A stretch of 64,000 nucleotides of DNA from Desulfoscipio geothermicus (GTDB taxonomy: Bacteria > Bacillota > Desulfotomaculia > Desulfotomaculales > Desulfallaceae). The notes beneath the pieces are model-generated. The model made no database searches and had not been told where the DNA came from. It saw only the letters and a program-made list of their open reading frames with translations. Location of the stretch: assembly GCA_016841645.1 (NCBI GenBank), contig JAENYS010000001.1:331884-395883 (forward strand). Reading direction: 5' to 3'. Shown one piece after another: positions 19,601-26,332 of the stretch. The position numbers and the translations under genes were made by a program. The stretch's first letter is position 1. Each line of letters begins with the position of its first letter.

Positions 19601-19873
19601 CGTGATGACACTGCCGGTTCGAATGTAGCTGTTATCCTCATTGCCGGTTTTACAGCGGACATAACCTTTTAGATTGCGGCTGCTTTTTTCGTTGGCCGCA
19701 GTGTTGAATTTCCTGTGATTGGTGGTTAGGACGAGCTGAATAGCGTCAAGGACAGTGGATTTTCCCGCCGTGTTTTCTCCGCTGATCAGAAATGAGCCAT
19801 TGACGCTGATGGTTTCATTTACAAAATAATGCCAGTTGATCAGCCTAATCCTGGTTAATGTCTTCATCATCAT
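16667..19873 (-). CDS. jetC: Wadjet SMC-like ATPase subunit JetC
   Basis: A 1068-residue SMC/MukB-type ATPase, the DNA-extruding motor of Wadjet. The Walker A motif is SGENTAGKST (residues 31-40). Two long coiled-coil arms flank a hinge around residues 480-600 (VEGYLNTQRFYIIVEP..RTALAVYNKI). The ABC signature is GEKSGGETQTP. Walker B is IIIFDEAFDKMDD, and a switch histidine-like region follows. I use the ATG at 19873, about 5 nt after a GGGGGGTGAG site; an in-frame start at 19894 is possible. Either way the start lies inside the jetB 3' end. Confidence 0.95.
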   Translation of the reverse strand: MMMKTLTRIRLINWHYFVNETISVNGSFLISGENTAGKSTVLDAIQLVLTTNHRKFNTAANEKSSRNLKGYVRCKTGNEDNSYIRTGSVITYVALEFYEEKTARYFTLGVKIDSPDEESKLTIKWFREECSLEELSFLIGGRPSTSEEFRRNDKKVMLIAQLSEAKARFGQRLGNLENRFFDMIPKSLAFKPMDNVKEFINRFILSEKAIEVATLRNNIASLKELEDLMSSTKEKINDLKAILSKNEEIIAKEREIKTNEILIKKAEIEAKKLEFEALEKNNQLFRQQLQSEQNNLELLSSNLQSERDRQTSLQVALGQNGTALLIKDTKHKIDMLNRDKENARQALDKLNKMLRTVTEALVLLNQFGIYVISKDELMALGSAEQDVTSKSEYLYKLKKELASLLENYNSDNVRQKDLLENFKNQKIKLGQEINNLKNKKLTYPENTIKLLTAIEKEFLSLGIRSKPRIFSDLLEITAPSWQNAVEGYLNTQRFYIIVEPQHYRTALAVYNKIKKEVHTVGLVNTNKLDIKAGADMGSLAYVIKSDNRWAKAYAIYLLNRVIRCEAVESLKEHKVAITPDCMLYQNHAVRKIDERVYHTPYIGAYAFEVQLKNKQAELETVNADITAAQQNLKRLQSVIDKLAVCKIEVIEENINAPQNFKIANERIQKEKIELKNAENDPSYIQIKIQIEECARQVQKLQADYDLIGKSIGSYENKIESNIKQMNDIQSLISVLENSFKALCDSDTEVAELGINKFNEQIKLKAPATIVQNFSPMKVGLQNKKIELTRDLIKLQLNYCSNNDCDLGSGYEQMQEYINEHHKLVASDIIKYEEDLEKAKENCHLEFRESFLARLKENIENAKLEFKNLNAALKDIYYGEDSYKFELTSNKKKESIYQMITSKSNEAGLNLWSQAFEQEYKEEMEDLFAKLTAYDDRGEKVLAEYTDYRSYLDYDIIVEKRDGTVQRFSKIYGEKSGGETQTPYYVAIAASFAQLYKLGDTIRIIIFDEAFDKMDDNRISAMMDFLNSQKFQIILATPPAKLEVIGEKVDTILMAMREGSNSIIEEYDL

Positions 19874-20477
19874 TTGACTCACCCCCCATCGCATATTGAT
19901 TCAGCTTCTCATTGACCGCCTCGTAAATACTGTTCAGGTTATCATTTGGTACGGCAAACAGGACCGATGGGTATATTTTAATTCTTGCATCGGACATCGT
20001 AACATCCCGGTCAATATTGGTGAGAATATTATACCGTTTGAAAAGTCGGATGGTATCCCTTAGAATAGTTTTATCGAGGTTTGATTTGGCTTCAATTTTG
20101 AGCATGCTGTATTTTTGCTGGAGCTCATCCGTCAGCACCACAACGTCCTCGGTCAGGCTTAATTCCTTGCGTTTTTCCAAGTACAGGAGCCTTAGTAGCA
20201 GCAGGATGATGCTTTCAAGCTTTTTCAGCCGCAAACGCCCTGTGCCGTTTATATTGGTTAGAGTAACAACACCCTGATTTTCATTGATTTCAATTTTATA
20301 GCCCAGCAAATCAAAGTACTCCACAAACCAATCTTTGTGCTGCAGGATGAAGATGTAGTCGTTTCTCGTATCTTCTTTTTTCTTGATGATAAAGCAACTG
20401 TTCAGCAGCTTATTGGCGGTAGCTCTGAATTTTTCTTTCTGTACCTGGCTTTCTTTGAAAACTTCCATCTCCATCAC
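19845..20477 (-). CDS. jetB: Wadjet kite-like subunit JetB (DUF4194)
   Basis: A 210-residue DUF4194 protein, the MukE-like winged-helix subunit that bridges JetA and the JetC heads. Recognisable features are NKLLNSCFIIK near the start, FEYLLGYK-type winged-helix segments (VEYFDLLGYKI) and the acidic, flexible C-terminus. It starts at a GTG overlapping the jetA stop (GTGA), with an ATG one codon later. Its 3' end overlaps jetC by 29 nt. The compact packing supports one operon. Confidence 0.88.
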   Translation of the reverse strand: MMEMEVFKESQVQKEKFRATANKLLNSCFIIKKKEDTRNDYIFILQHKDWFVEYFDLLGYKIEINENQGVVTLTNINGTGRLRLKKLESIILLLLRLLYLEKRKELSLTEDVVVLTDELQQKYSMLKIEAKSNLDKTILRDTIRLFKRYNILTNIDRDVTMSDARIKIYPSVLFAVPNDNLNSIYEAVNEKLNQYAMGGESNDDEDINQD

Positions 20478-21883
20478 TCACACCTTTCAATTAGAAAATC
20501 ACGAAACCGGAAATTATTCACCGAGGTCGTCTCGTCAAGGGGGGTAGCCCGATAGATTGACTTTTTATCCCGTCCATATAGACTGATGAAAATCACCCTG
20601 ATCAGATCTCTTTTCGATTCCAGCGGCAAGGTTGACGCAAGCACTGCCTTATTTTCCTTCAGCAAGGTTTCAACATACCGGTTAATATTTTTACGGGAAA
20701 ACCTGTACTTGCTCCTTTCCTGCATGGCTAATTTGCGTAAGTACCTTTCTTCCTCGGAAATGCCTAGCTTATCGCCTAAAACTTCCGGCAAAGACATCTT
20801 CTTTGAAATCGGCACCACATATAAAGAATCGCTATCGATAAAGCCTTGGGGAAATATGTTGAAGATCTCAAGCATCGCATCGTCAAGTTCGTCGTTCAAA
20901 TTAAGGGTATCGTCAGCATTAAATTCATCAGACAGGTAGGCCAGTAGCTTGGAAATTTTTCCTTCGGCATTGTTCGTATTGGTTAACAGAAACTTGGCTC
21001 TGGCCACGGCGCTGCCGATATATTTAGCATGTTTATAATCGATCTCGGAAATAATATCATCGTAATTCCTGAAGGCAGAAATGATGCTGAGTATTTTACT
21101 CCTTAATAAATCCTGCGCCTTGGCCTGATCAGCTACTTGCTCAATTTCCATATAGCCCTGCAATGCCCGCTTGAAAACGTGCTCATCATTTAGGATGCCA
21201 GATAGTTTTTCAATAATGGAAGACCTGAAATGGGAGATGTTGTCACTGGTCTTGATCCGGTGATAGGCTTTGGAACCAATGTCCTTGTGATAAACGAAGA
21301 AGTCCTGCACGATCTCTCCGGCTGATTTTTCGTTAGTAATCGCATCAATATGCTTCTTGATATTTGTGTTCAGTTTCTTAAGTCCCACCATCAATTCTTC
21401 CGTATTTTCAAGCACGCGTTTGATGATATATTCATAGGGCTTGGCATAGCCATCCTGATTCAACAACGTGGCATGGATCTGGGACACCAAGCTCTGATAC
21501 TCCAGCTCCTCGTTTTTAATAATCTTATTGAAGGACTCGATCATTGTGGCAGCATAGTCGAACAGGTTCACCTTGACTTTGAAATCGTTGGCAAGCTCGT
21601 ATTCGATCCATCCGCTGTCCTTCAGCCTGCGTATGATTGCATTAGCCTTGGCTCGTGAATCTCTTGCCACTTCATTGTCATCCTCATCGAACACCATTTC
21701 TGCAGCAGGTTCACTGTCAAAATAATGCTCAAGCTCCGCAACGATTATTTCCTTGTCCACACCAAAGGATAGCTCTGTTTTGTAGGTATTATATATGAGC
21801 CTTAAGCAGTCAATATAGGTCGTTTTATATTTACTCGTTAAGGGTTTGAAGAAATCCTCCGGTACAATCTGAAATAGATTCAC
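20474..21883 (-). CDS. jetA: Wadjet kleisin-like subunit JetA
   Basis: A 469-residue JetA protein, the MukF/kleisin-like organiser of the complex. The N-terminus NLFQIVPEDFFKPL is typical of the JetA family that carries the later-named JetA domain (DUF5716-like) rather than the DUF3375 of type I, so this is probably a type II or III Wadjet. Winged-helix segments lie near the N-terminus (KDSGWIEYELANDFKVKVNL), and the middle is helical. I choose the GTG at 21883, since it puts AAGGTGAGG at a normal distance and gives the family N-terminus; a GTG at 21892 is also in frame. Confidence 0.9.
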   Translation of the reverse strand: MNLFQIVPEDFFKPLTSKYKTTYIDCLRLIYNTYKTELSFGVDKEIIVAELEHYFDSEPAAEMVFDEDDNEVARDSRAKANAIIRRLKDSGWIEYELANDFKVKVNLFDYAATMIESFNKIIKNEELEYQSLVSQIHATLLNQDGYAKPYEYIIKRVLENTEELMVGLKKLNTNIKKHIDAITNEKSAGEIVQDFFVYHKDIGSKAYHRIKTSDNISHFRSSIIEKLSGILNDEHVFKRALQGYMEIEQVADQAKAQDLLRSKILSIISAFRNYDDIISEIDYKHAKYIGSAVARAKFLLTNTNNAEGKISKLLAYLSDEFNADDTLNLNDELDDAMLEIFNIFPQGFIDSDSLYVVPISKKMSLPEVLGDKLGISEEERYLRKLAMQERSKYRFSRKNINRYVETLLKENKAVLASTLPLESKRDLIRVIFISLYGRDKKSIYRATPLDETTSVNNFRFRDFLIERCE

Positions 21884-21956
21884 GTGCCTCACCTTCTTTC
21901 CAACTATTATGTCATTAAAACCCCTGGAAGTTAAGCCTCCCGTGTGGATATTTATA

Positions 21957-22004
21957 ATAAGGGGTAGGCTTGTTATTCCTTTTCGGAATCTGCCTACCCC
22001 TTAT
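21957..22004. repeat. Long near-perfect hairpin upstream of jetA
   Basis: ATAAGGGGTAGGC (21957-21969) pairs perfectly with GCCTACCCCTTAT (21992-22004). Inside it ATTCC pairs with GGAAT around TTTTC. It lies about 75 bp before jetA, in its probable leader. It could be a terminator/attenuator, a protein site or a small repeat element; the T-run is weak on both strands. Confidence 0.7.
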
Positions 22005-22083
22005 CCCGAGGTGTACCGAATAAACTCTATCACATAGCCTGTTCTTTTTTCATAGCAAAACCTCATTTCCTTAATACTCAAGA

Positions 22084-22112
22084 TTGACAAAAGGGGCTCG
22101 ATTAGATAATAT
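22084..22112 (+). promoter_or_regulatory. Strong SigA promoter driving a short RNA
   Basis: TTGACA (22084-22089), 17 bp, then TAATAT (22107-22112). The predicted transcription start is about 22119, at the foot of the first RNA hairpin. It is divergent from jetA. Confidence 0.75.
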
Positions 22113-22119
22113 AATTGTA

Positions 22120-22240
22120 CAGTATTTGCTCTCATTCTTGTGAGTGCGAGTAAATATTGAGACTGATAGGTTCGTTGTTGTGAACGCGCTTATATCAGTC
22201 CGCATTAACTACCAAGCTTATTTGGTAGTTTTTATTTTTT
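22120..22240 (+). ncRNA. Candidate structured small RNA, about 120 nt, family not recognised
   Basis: A consensus promoter is followed at once by three hairpins. Hairpin 1 (22121-22158) is a stem of up to 16 positions with one mismatch and a CTTGTG loop. Hairpin 2 (22161-22200) has GACTGATA/TATCAGTC closing an inner GTTC/GAAC hairpin. Hairpin 3 (22207-22230) is a terminator with a T-run. No meaningful reading frame fits between promoter and terminator. I do not recognise the fold as 6S, tmRNA, SRP, RNase P or a riboswitch. It could be a trans-acting or antitoxin-type RNA, or the leader of a lost gene. Its closeness to the Wadjet operon may or may not be meaningful. Confidence 0.65.
22207..22240 (+). 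terminator. Rho-independent terminator of the small RNA
   Basis: AACTACCAA/TTGGTAGTT, 9-bp perfect stem, followed by TTTTATTTTTT. Confidence 0.85.
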
Positions 22241-22286
22241 ATGCTAATTGTCCTCATCCGCTTCCTCTGAAATATCATCGATTTTT

Positions 22287-22540
22287 CCATATTTCAAAGT
22301 TCTGCCCACTCTTTGTTCAAAAAAGCTTGCAGCTACTGCCGTATATCTTCAACCTACTCGGAAACTGCATCACCCTTGTCAGGGACATCGATTTGTAGTT
22401 CATGATTTAAAGCCGCACCCAATAAAGCTGCTCAAATTCAAGCTAAAAAAGTCAAGAATACAATAAAATCCGCATGAACACCTAAAACCTTACCAAACCG
22501 GGTGTTATCAATGCGGAAGGTTGCCAACGGGATGCAAAAC
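22287..22540 (-). pseudogene. Decayed coding remnant, family not recognised
   Basis: On the minus strand one frame reads CIPLATFRIDNTRFGKVLGV and on through several stops to LLGAALNHELQIDVPDKGD and LQAFLNKEWAEL. A second frame reads FFEQRVGRTLKYGKIDD to a stop. The amino-acid composition looks coding, but nonsense codons and at least one frameshift interrupt it. No confident family assignment. Confidence 0.35.
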
Positions 22541-22582
22541 GTGCTAAAAAATAATAGATAATCCATTATAATATTATATGCA

Positions 22583-22828
22583 ATGTTATTGGGGGTTATC
22601 AATGACGGAGAAGTTTGCCGGGTCAGGTTAAGCTTTAACCAAGCAGTGGCCCACCGGGTTAAAAATCTGATCTACCACCCTTCTCAAATTATTGAGGACG
22701 AGTTGTCCGATGGTTCTGTCATTATTTCCTTTGAAGTTTGCGGTATTGCGGAGCTCACCACCTGGATTATGCAGTGGGGGAATATGGTGGAAGTGCTGGA
22801 AGCATATTGGCTGAGAACGGATATTTGA
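22583..22828 (+). pseudogene. C-terminal fragment of a WYL-domain transcriptional regulator
   Basis: The 81-codon frame contains VRLSFNQAVAHRVKNLIYHP, SDGSVIISFEV and ELTTWIMQWGNMVEVLEAYW. This is the conserved C-terminal extension that follows the WYL fold in HTH-WYL regulators (RLRFSPAVA..I.HPSQ..E...DGSLILSFEV..........WGP.VEVLEP). The N-terminal HTH and the WYL motif itself are absent, and no ribosome site was seen. Such regulators often control defence systems, so this may be the wreck of a regulator once linked to the neighbouring Wadjet locus (inference). Confidence 0.7.
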
Positions 22829-23239
22829 GCATATGCCAGGCGGGTGCCGGCGGTATATGGGGAATGAGATAAGCTGTTTGACAAGGCACACGCTCTTGAA
22901 ACTCTTTCTTGGCGTCTCATTTCAAGGCCTAGCTTGCTAAAAAAAAGCAGCCGTTGCACCCTTAGGGATTACACCACCAGGAAAAACATATTGGAGACTA
23001 ATTTATGGGCAGGATTGAACCCGCCTGGTGTTATCTGAAGTGATACCAAAGAGCTGGTGGCAAAGAAATTTCAGATGAGTGAATCCCTGCGCTAGGGAGC
23101 AACGGTTAAATTACAGGTTCAGCTATGTTACGGTACAGCGAGCGGTGTGCAGATAAAATCCGAGGCTGTGACCTTTCAAAAATGGTTAGCTTTCGTATTG
23201 TTAAAAGAGAACAGTTATACTCGGGAAAATTCTGAAAGC
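22829..23239. other. Decayed intergenic stretch
   Basis: No intact gene. The plus strand holds short coding-like pieces broken by stops (for example DTKELVAKKFQMSES near 23045-23090, reminiscent of a small HTH). It reads as degenerate mobile or plasmid-type DNA between the WYL remnant and the Tad2 gene. Confidence 0.3.
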
Positions 23240-23704
23240 CTAGTGACTTCCTGGTTGTTTCGTCTTTCTCTTCGGTGGAAGTAATACATAATCCTCTGCT
23301 AACATATCGGCCTGATTAGGTGACCAGGGAATAAAGCGATTTTCCTCAACTCTCATTCCGATAAAGGGTAAAACAGAAGGAGTATCATGATTTTCATGAT
23401 CAGGGGAAATACCCTGTACTGCCTTTATAAGTTGCACCCACGTCTCTTTATTGTTCCAACTGGCGCGGACTACCCTTTCCCCTTTCATTATGGCATCAAG
23501 AGCCAACGCAAAGGTTAGGCTGTTTAACTGGTGGTAAGTATGCTCGAATTCATACTTTGGCACCCAGTTATTGAAGCCATCCGGATCCTTAACAAAGTAC
23601 CCGCCCTCATCCATAGCCTTGATTTTCTTGTGCAGTTTTTCCTCTGCTTCTTTACAATTCATGCGTTCCGCGTCAATAAGCTTAACGCCTAAGTATTTTT
23701 CCAT
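23240..23704 (-). CDS. Tad2-family protein (DUF2829, Thoeris anti-defence 2) with N-terminal extension
   Basis: A 154-residue protein. Residues 63-142 match the Tad2/DUF2829 domain: LTFALALDAIMKGERVVRAS, then WNNKETWVQL, and near the end FIPWSPNQADMLAEDYVLL. Phage Tad2 proteins sequester the cyclic ADP-ribose-type signal of Thoeris defence. Residues 1-60 form a second small domain (YLGVKLIDAERMNCKEAE, DPDGFNNWVPKYEFEHTY) often seen in phage-encoded proteins. An AGGAGG site serves either a TTG (23710) or this ATG. The 5' UTR is about 165 nt. It suggests a prophage origin; whether it still binds nucleotides is unknown. Confidence 0.8.
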   Translation of the reverse strand: MEKYLGVKLIDAERMNCKEAEEKLHKKIKAMDEGGYFVKDPDGFNNWVPKYEFEHTYHQLNSLTFALALDAIMKGERVVRASWNNKETWVQLIKAVQGISPDHENHDTPSVLPFIGMRVEENRFIPWSPNQADMLAEDYVLLPPKRKTKQPGSH

Positions 23705-23882
23705 AATCAATTATCCCTCCTAATTAATAAAGATTTGGATCACTATAAAGACAAAAGCAATAACCGCTCGCTAATGGTTATTTTTTTGATGTGGTTTAGT
23801 TTTTGAATATCGGCTCGCAAGTATGCAACTAACCCAATGGTCTCTACTATCACCCCACGCAACGATTTGTTCTTGCAATTAT

Positions 23883-23912
23883 ATTATAGGACAACGTTTT
23901 GTCATTGTTCAA
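23883..23912 (-). promoter_or_regulatory. SigA promoter of the Tad2-family gene
   Basis: On the minus strand TTGAAC (23907-23912), 18 bp, TATAAT (23883-23888). An ACAACG...TGTT-type dyad overlaps the spacer and could be an operator. A hairpin AATAACC/GGTTATT (23759-23782), with T7 on the plus strand, lies in the leader. The rest of 23705-24063 shows nothing else. Confidence 0.6.
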
Positions 23913-24063
23913 CTATTTTTAACAAATAATTTCGAAAAAAGTCAGATAACAACGATCAGCACTCTCCGCAAAAGATTGCTGGTTCGTTTGGTACCAAGCT
24001 AGGAATATTGGAATTAGTAGTTGCGATTTCAAAGTCTGTTCACTATTTTTTTATTGAAAAAGC

Positions 24064-24141
24064 ACCCGGCTTGCCGCCTGAGTGCCTTGGTTATGCCAAT
24101 GCCAATGCATAAGTACTGCCCAACGGCAAGCCCGGTTTTTC
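24064..24141. terminator. Large inverted repeat, terminator of the adenine-deaminase gene
   Basis: ACCCGGCTTGCCG (24064-24076) pairs with CGGCAAGCCCGGT (24124-24136) with one bulge. Beyond the stem the minus strand reads GCTTTTTCAA and the plus strand TTTTCTTT, so it can act both ways. Confidence 0.6.
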
Positions 24142-24189
24142 TTTAAAATTATGGTAAATTTTTAATCTCAAGGATAATAGAGCCTTAGA

Positions 24190-25974
24190 TTAGGAAAATA
24201 AAATCTGTTTACTGCGCACATCATAGAGTCCCGAAGGGGTTATTCTGATAAAAGGAACCCCTGTATGGCTCAGGAAGAAAAGCGTAACCACCGGGCCGGA
24301 TTGGCAGCCCCGGTCCAACAGATACTGTTCAATCACCTTTAACTCTTTATCCATAGTGCTTACATCCTGGTCCGACATAATTCCGCCTACCACCATTGGG
24401 CATTCCGCCTTGATTTCACCACCGTCCACCAACACGAGCCCGCCGTTTATCTCCAGCAGCCGGTTAAAGGCCAGGGCCATATCAGCATCGTTATTGCCGA
24501 TTACATAGGGTGTATGGTGATCATGGGCGGTGCTGGTGGCCAGGCCGCCAATAGAAGCACCGAAACCCTTCAGAAAGGCATTGGCAAATCTATCCCTACT
24601 GATATGTAGCATACTAATTTTTAATATATCTTCACCTTCAACTACAAGCTTACCGGACCTTACCGGAAGATTGGCATGATCCAACTTGGTAATCGTGCGA
24701 TTAATAATTTTAGCCACCGGAACCTGCTCATATTCCCCTTCGGTTGCGGTGGCCTTTACGGCAAAGTGCTCCTCGGTAGCATTAAAGGTGGGTACCCGCC
24801 CGTGTCGCCAGTCTTTGGTGGTAAAACCGGGGCAGTGTAAGGGTAATTTTTGTTTTAGCTGTCCATTCTCTGCTATTATCTCACCGTTAACCATTACTTT
24901 TACCGGATCAGGCAAAGCCGGGCTTTCCAAAAACAATATATCGGCAAACCGTGACGGCCCAATCCCTCCAATATACCGGTCAAGCCCCAGGTACAGAGCG
25001 GCATTGATGGTGGCCATTTGGATTGCTTTTACCGGCGGCATGCCATACTTGATAGCTTTTTCCACCAGAAACTTCATATAACCCGTGGCTAAAATATCGC
25101 TCGGGCTAAACCAGTCCGGGGTTAACATCAACCATCTGGTATCCAGCTCCGGGTCAGAGGTAAATGCACGCACCAGGGGTTCCATGTCACTTATGATAGA
25201 CCCGTGCCGCAGCATAGCGGGCAAGCCAAGATAAACCCGCTGCAGTATTTCCTCGGCGGTCATGCTCTCATGACAAGATGTTATACCAACATTGATCAAA
25301 GCATTTAGTGTTTCAGGCGAGCAGCCTGACCCGTGACCTTCTATGCGTTTTTTCATGCGGCGCCCCAAATCAATCTTGCTTAATACCGTTTCATCAAGAT
25401 CAAGAGCTCTGACAAAGGCAACTAACTCGCTCACTGCCAGCACCCTGGGGTGCTTAAGAAATTTAGCGAACTCCTCCATCGGAAGGCTATCTTCACCCTC
25501 CAGGTGGGGGAAAAGTGGATTGGCTGCAGTAATACAATAAAAAAATTTCAATGGCAGATGTTCAGTCATATCCAGCATGGCCTGGATACCCCGAGACTTA
25601 AGAGCCGCCGTTTGTGATTTAGTCTCTGTCAATATGGCCGTTGTGCCGTGGGGAAGTATTTCGTTTGCCAAAGCAATGGGATTGGCTCCGAAATCGGTGT
25701 GCCCGTGGGGATCGATATAACCCGGCGCCAAAAACAAGCCTTTGGCGTCTATAACTTCTGTTGCCTCACCTATCATGTTATCCTTGGTACCCACATATGC
25801 TATTCGGCTGCCCTTGATAGCCACATTCAGACCGGACTGTATTTTCCCTGCGTAGACATTAATTAATTCAGCATTGATTATGACTTTATCCGCGTAAGCT
25901 CTGCCCAGGGGCACTTGAATTAAAGCCTTATACTCTTCCATGTTCATGTTATAGAGATCTCCAACATAACTCAT
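24190..25974 (-). CDS. Adenine deaminase-family amidohydrolase
   Basis: A 594-residue TIM-barrel amidohydrolase of the Ade family (adenine to hypoxanthine plus ammonia, purine salvage). An N-terminal beta-sandwich precedes the metal motif DPHGHTDFGA (His90, His92). IEGHGSGCSPETLNALINVG and CHESMTAEEILQRV follow the family pattern EGH...SDHES, and the C-terminal domain (TSTAHDHHTPYVIG, PSGLYDVRSK) is present. The motifs differ in detail from classical adenine deaminases (HGH rather than HVH; SCHES rather than SDHES), so the substrate may differ. I start at the ATG at 25974, after AGGTG. Confidence 0.8.
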   Translation of the reverse strand: MSYVGDLYNMNMEEYKALIQVPLGRAYADKVIINAELINVYAGKIQSGLNVAIKGSRIAYVGTKDNMIGEATEVIDAKGLFLAPGYIDPHGHTDFGANPIALANEILPHGTTAILTETKSQTAALKSRGIQAMLDMTEHLPLKFFYCITAANPLFPHLEGEDSLPMEEFAKFLKHPRVLAVSELVAFVRALDLDETVLSKIDLGRRMKKRIEGHGSGCSPETLNALINVGITSCHESMTAEEILQRVYLGLPAMLRHGSIISDMEPLVRAFTSDPELDTRWLMLTPDWFSPSDILATGYMKFLVEKAIKYGMPPVKAIQMATINAALYLGLDRYIGGIGPSRFADILFLESPALPDPVKVMVNGEIIAENGQLKQKLPLHCPGFTTKDWRHGRVPTFNATEEHFAVKATATEGEYEQVPVAKIINRTITKLDHANLPVRSGKLVVEGEDILKISMLHISRDRFANAFLKGFGASIGGLATSTAHDHHTPYVIGNNDADMALAFNRLLEINGGLVLVDGGEIKAECPMVVGGIMSDQDVSTMDKELKVIEQYLLDRGCQSGPVVTLFFLSHTGVPFIRITPSGLYDVRSKQILFS

Positions 25975-26223
25975 CAACAAACACCTAATTTCCTAATTAA
26001 TGATTGTAGAACCGGTTTGGGGGTTCTAAACTGACCTTTTTGCCCGGCATTTACTCGTCACATAACTGTGACAACTTTACTTTCCTATATAAAATTTGAC
26101 TAACTTAAATTTATTCTCCCACAAATATAGTATATCCTCCTAAATCTGATCTTTTTTACACAGGCTGCAAATCATCTATTAGTATTAACCCGAAACTGTA
26201 TATGTTTCTGAGCCGAGTTGGGG

Positions 26224-26269
26224 TTGACGTATTTAATCTGACAACTTAAAATTATAATAGTTGTGTCAG
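26224..26269 (+). promoter_or_regulatory. Promoter and operator-like dyad of the first betaine transporter operon
   Basis: TTGACG (26224-26229), 17 bp, TAAAAT (26247-26252). An imperfect dyad CTGACAACT...AGTTGTGTCAG (26238-26269) spans the -10 region and is a plausible regulator site. Upstream, 25998-26020 holds a TAGAACC/GGTTCTA hairpin. Nothing else was seen in 25975-26332. Confidence 0.5.
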
Positions 26270-26332
26270 TACGATTATGCTAATTTTTGTCGAGAGGGAA
26301 TTGGTCAAAAAAATTTTAATGGAGGGTGAGAA

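Noticed and set aside
22144..22398. 84-codon plus-strand frame downstream of the small RNA promoter
   Set aside because: It runs through both RNA hairpins and the terminator, so it cannot be the product of that promoter.
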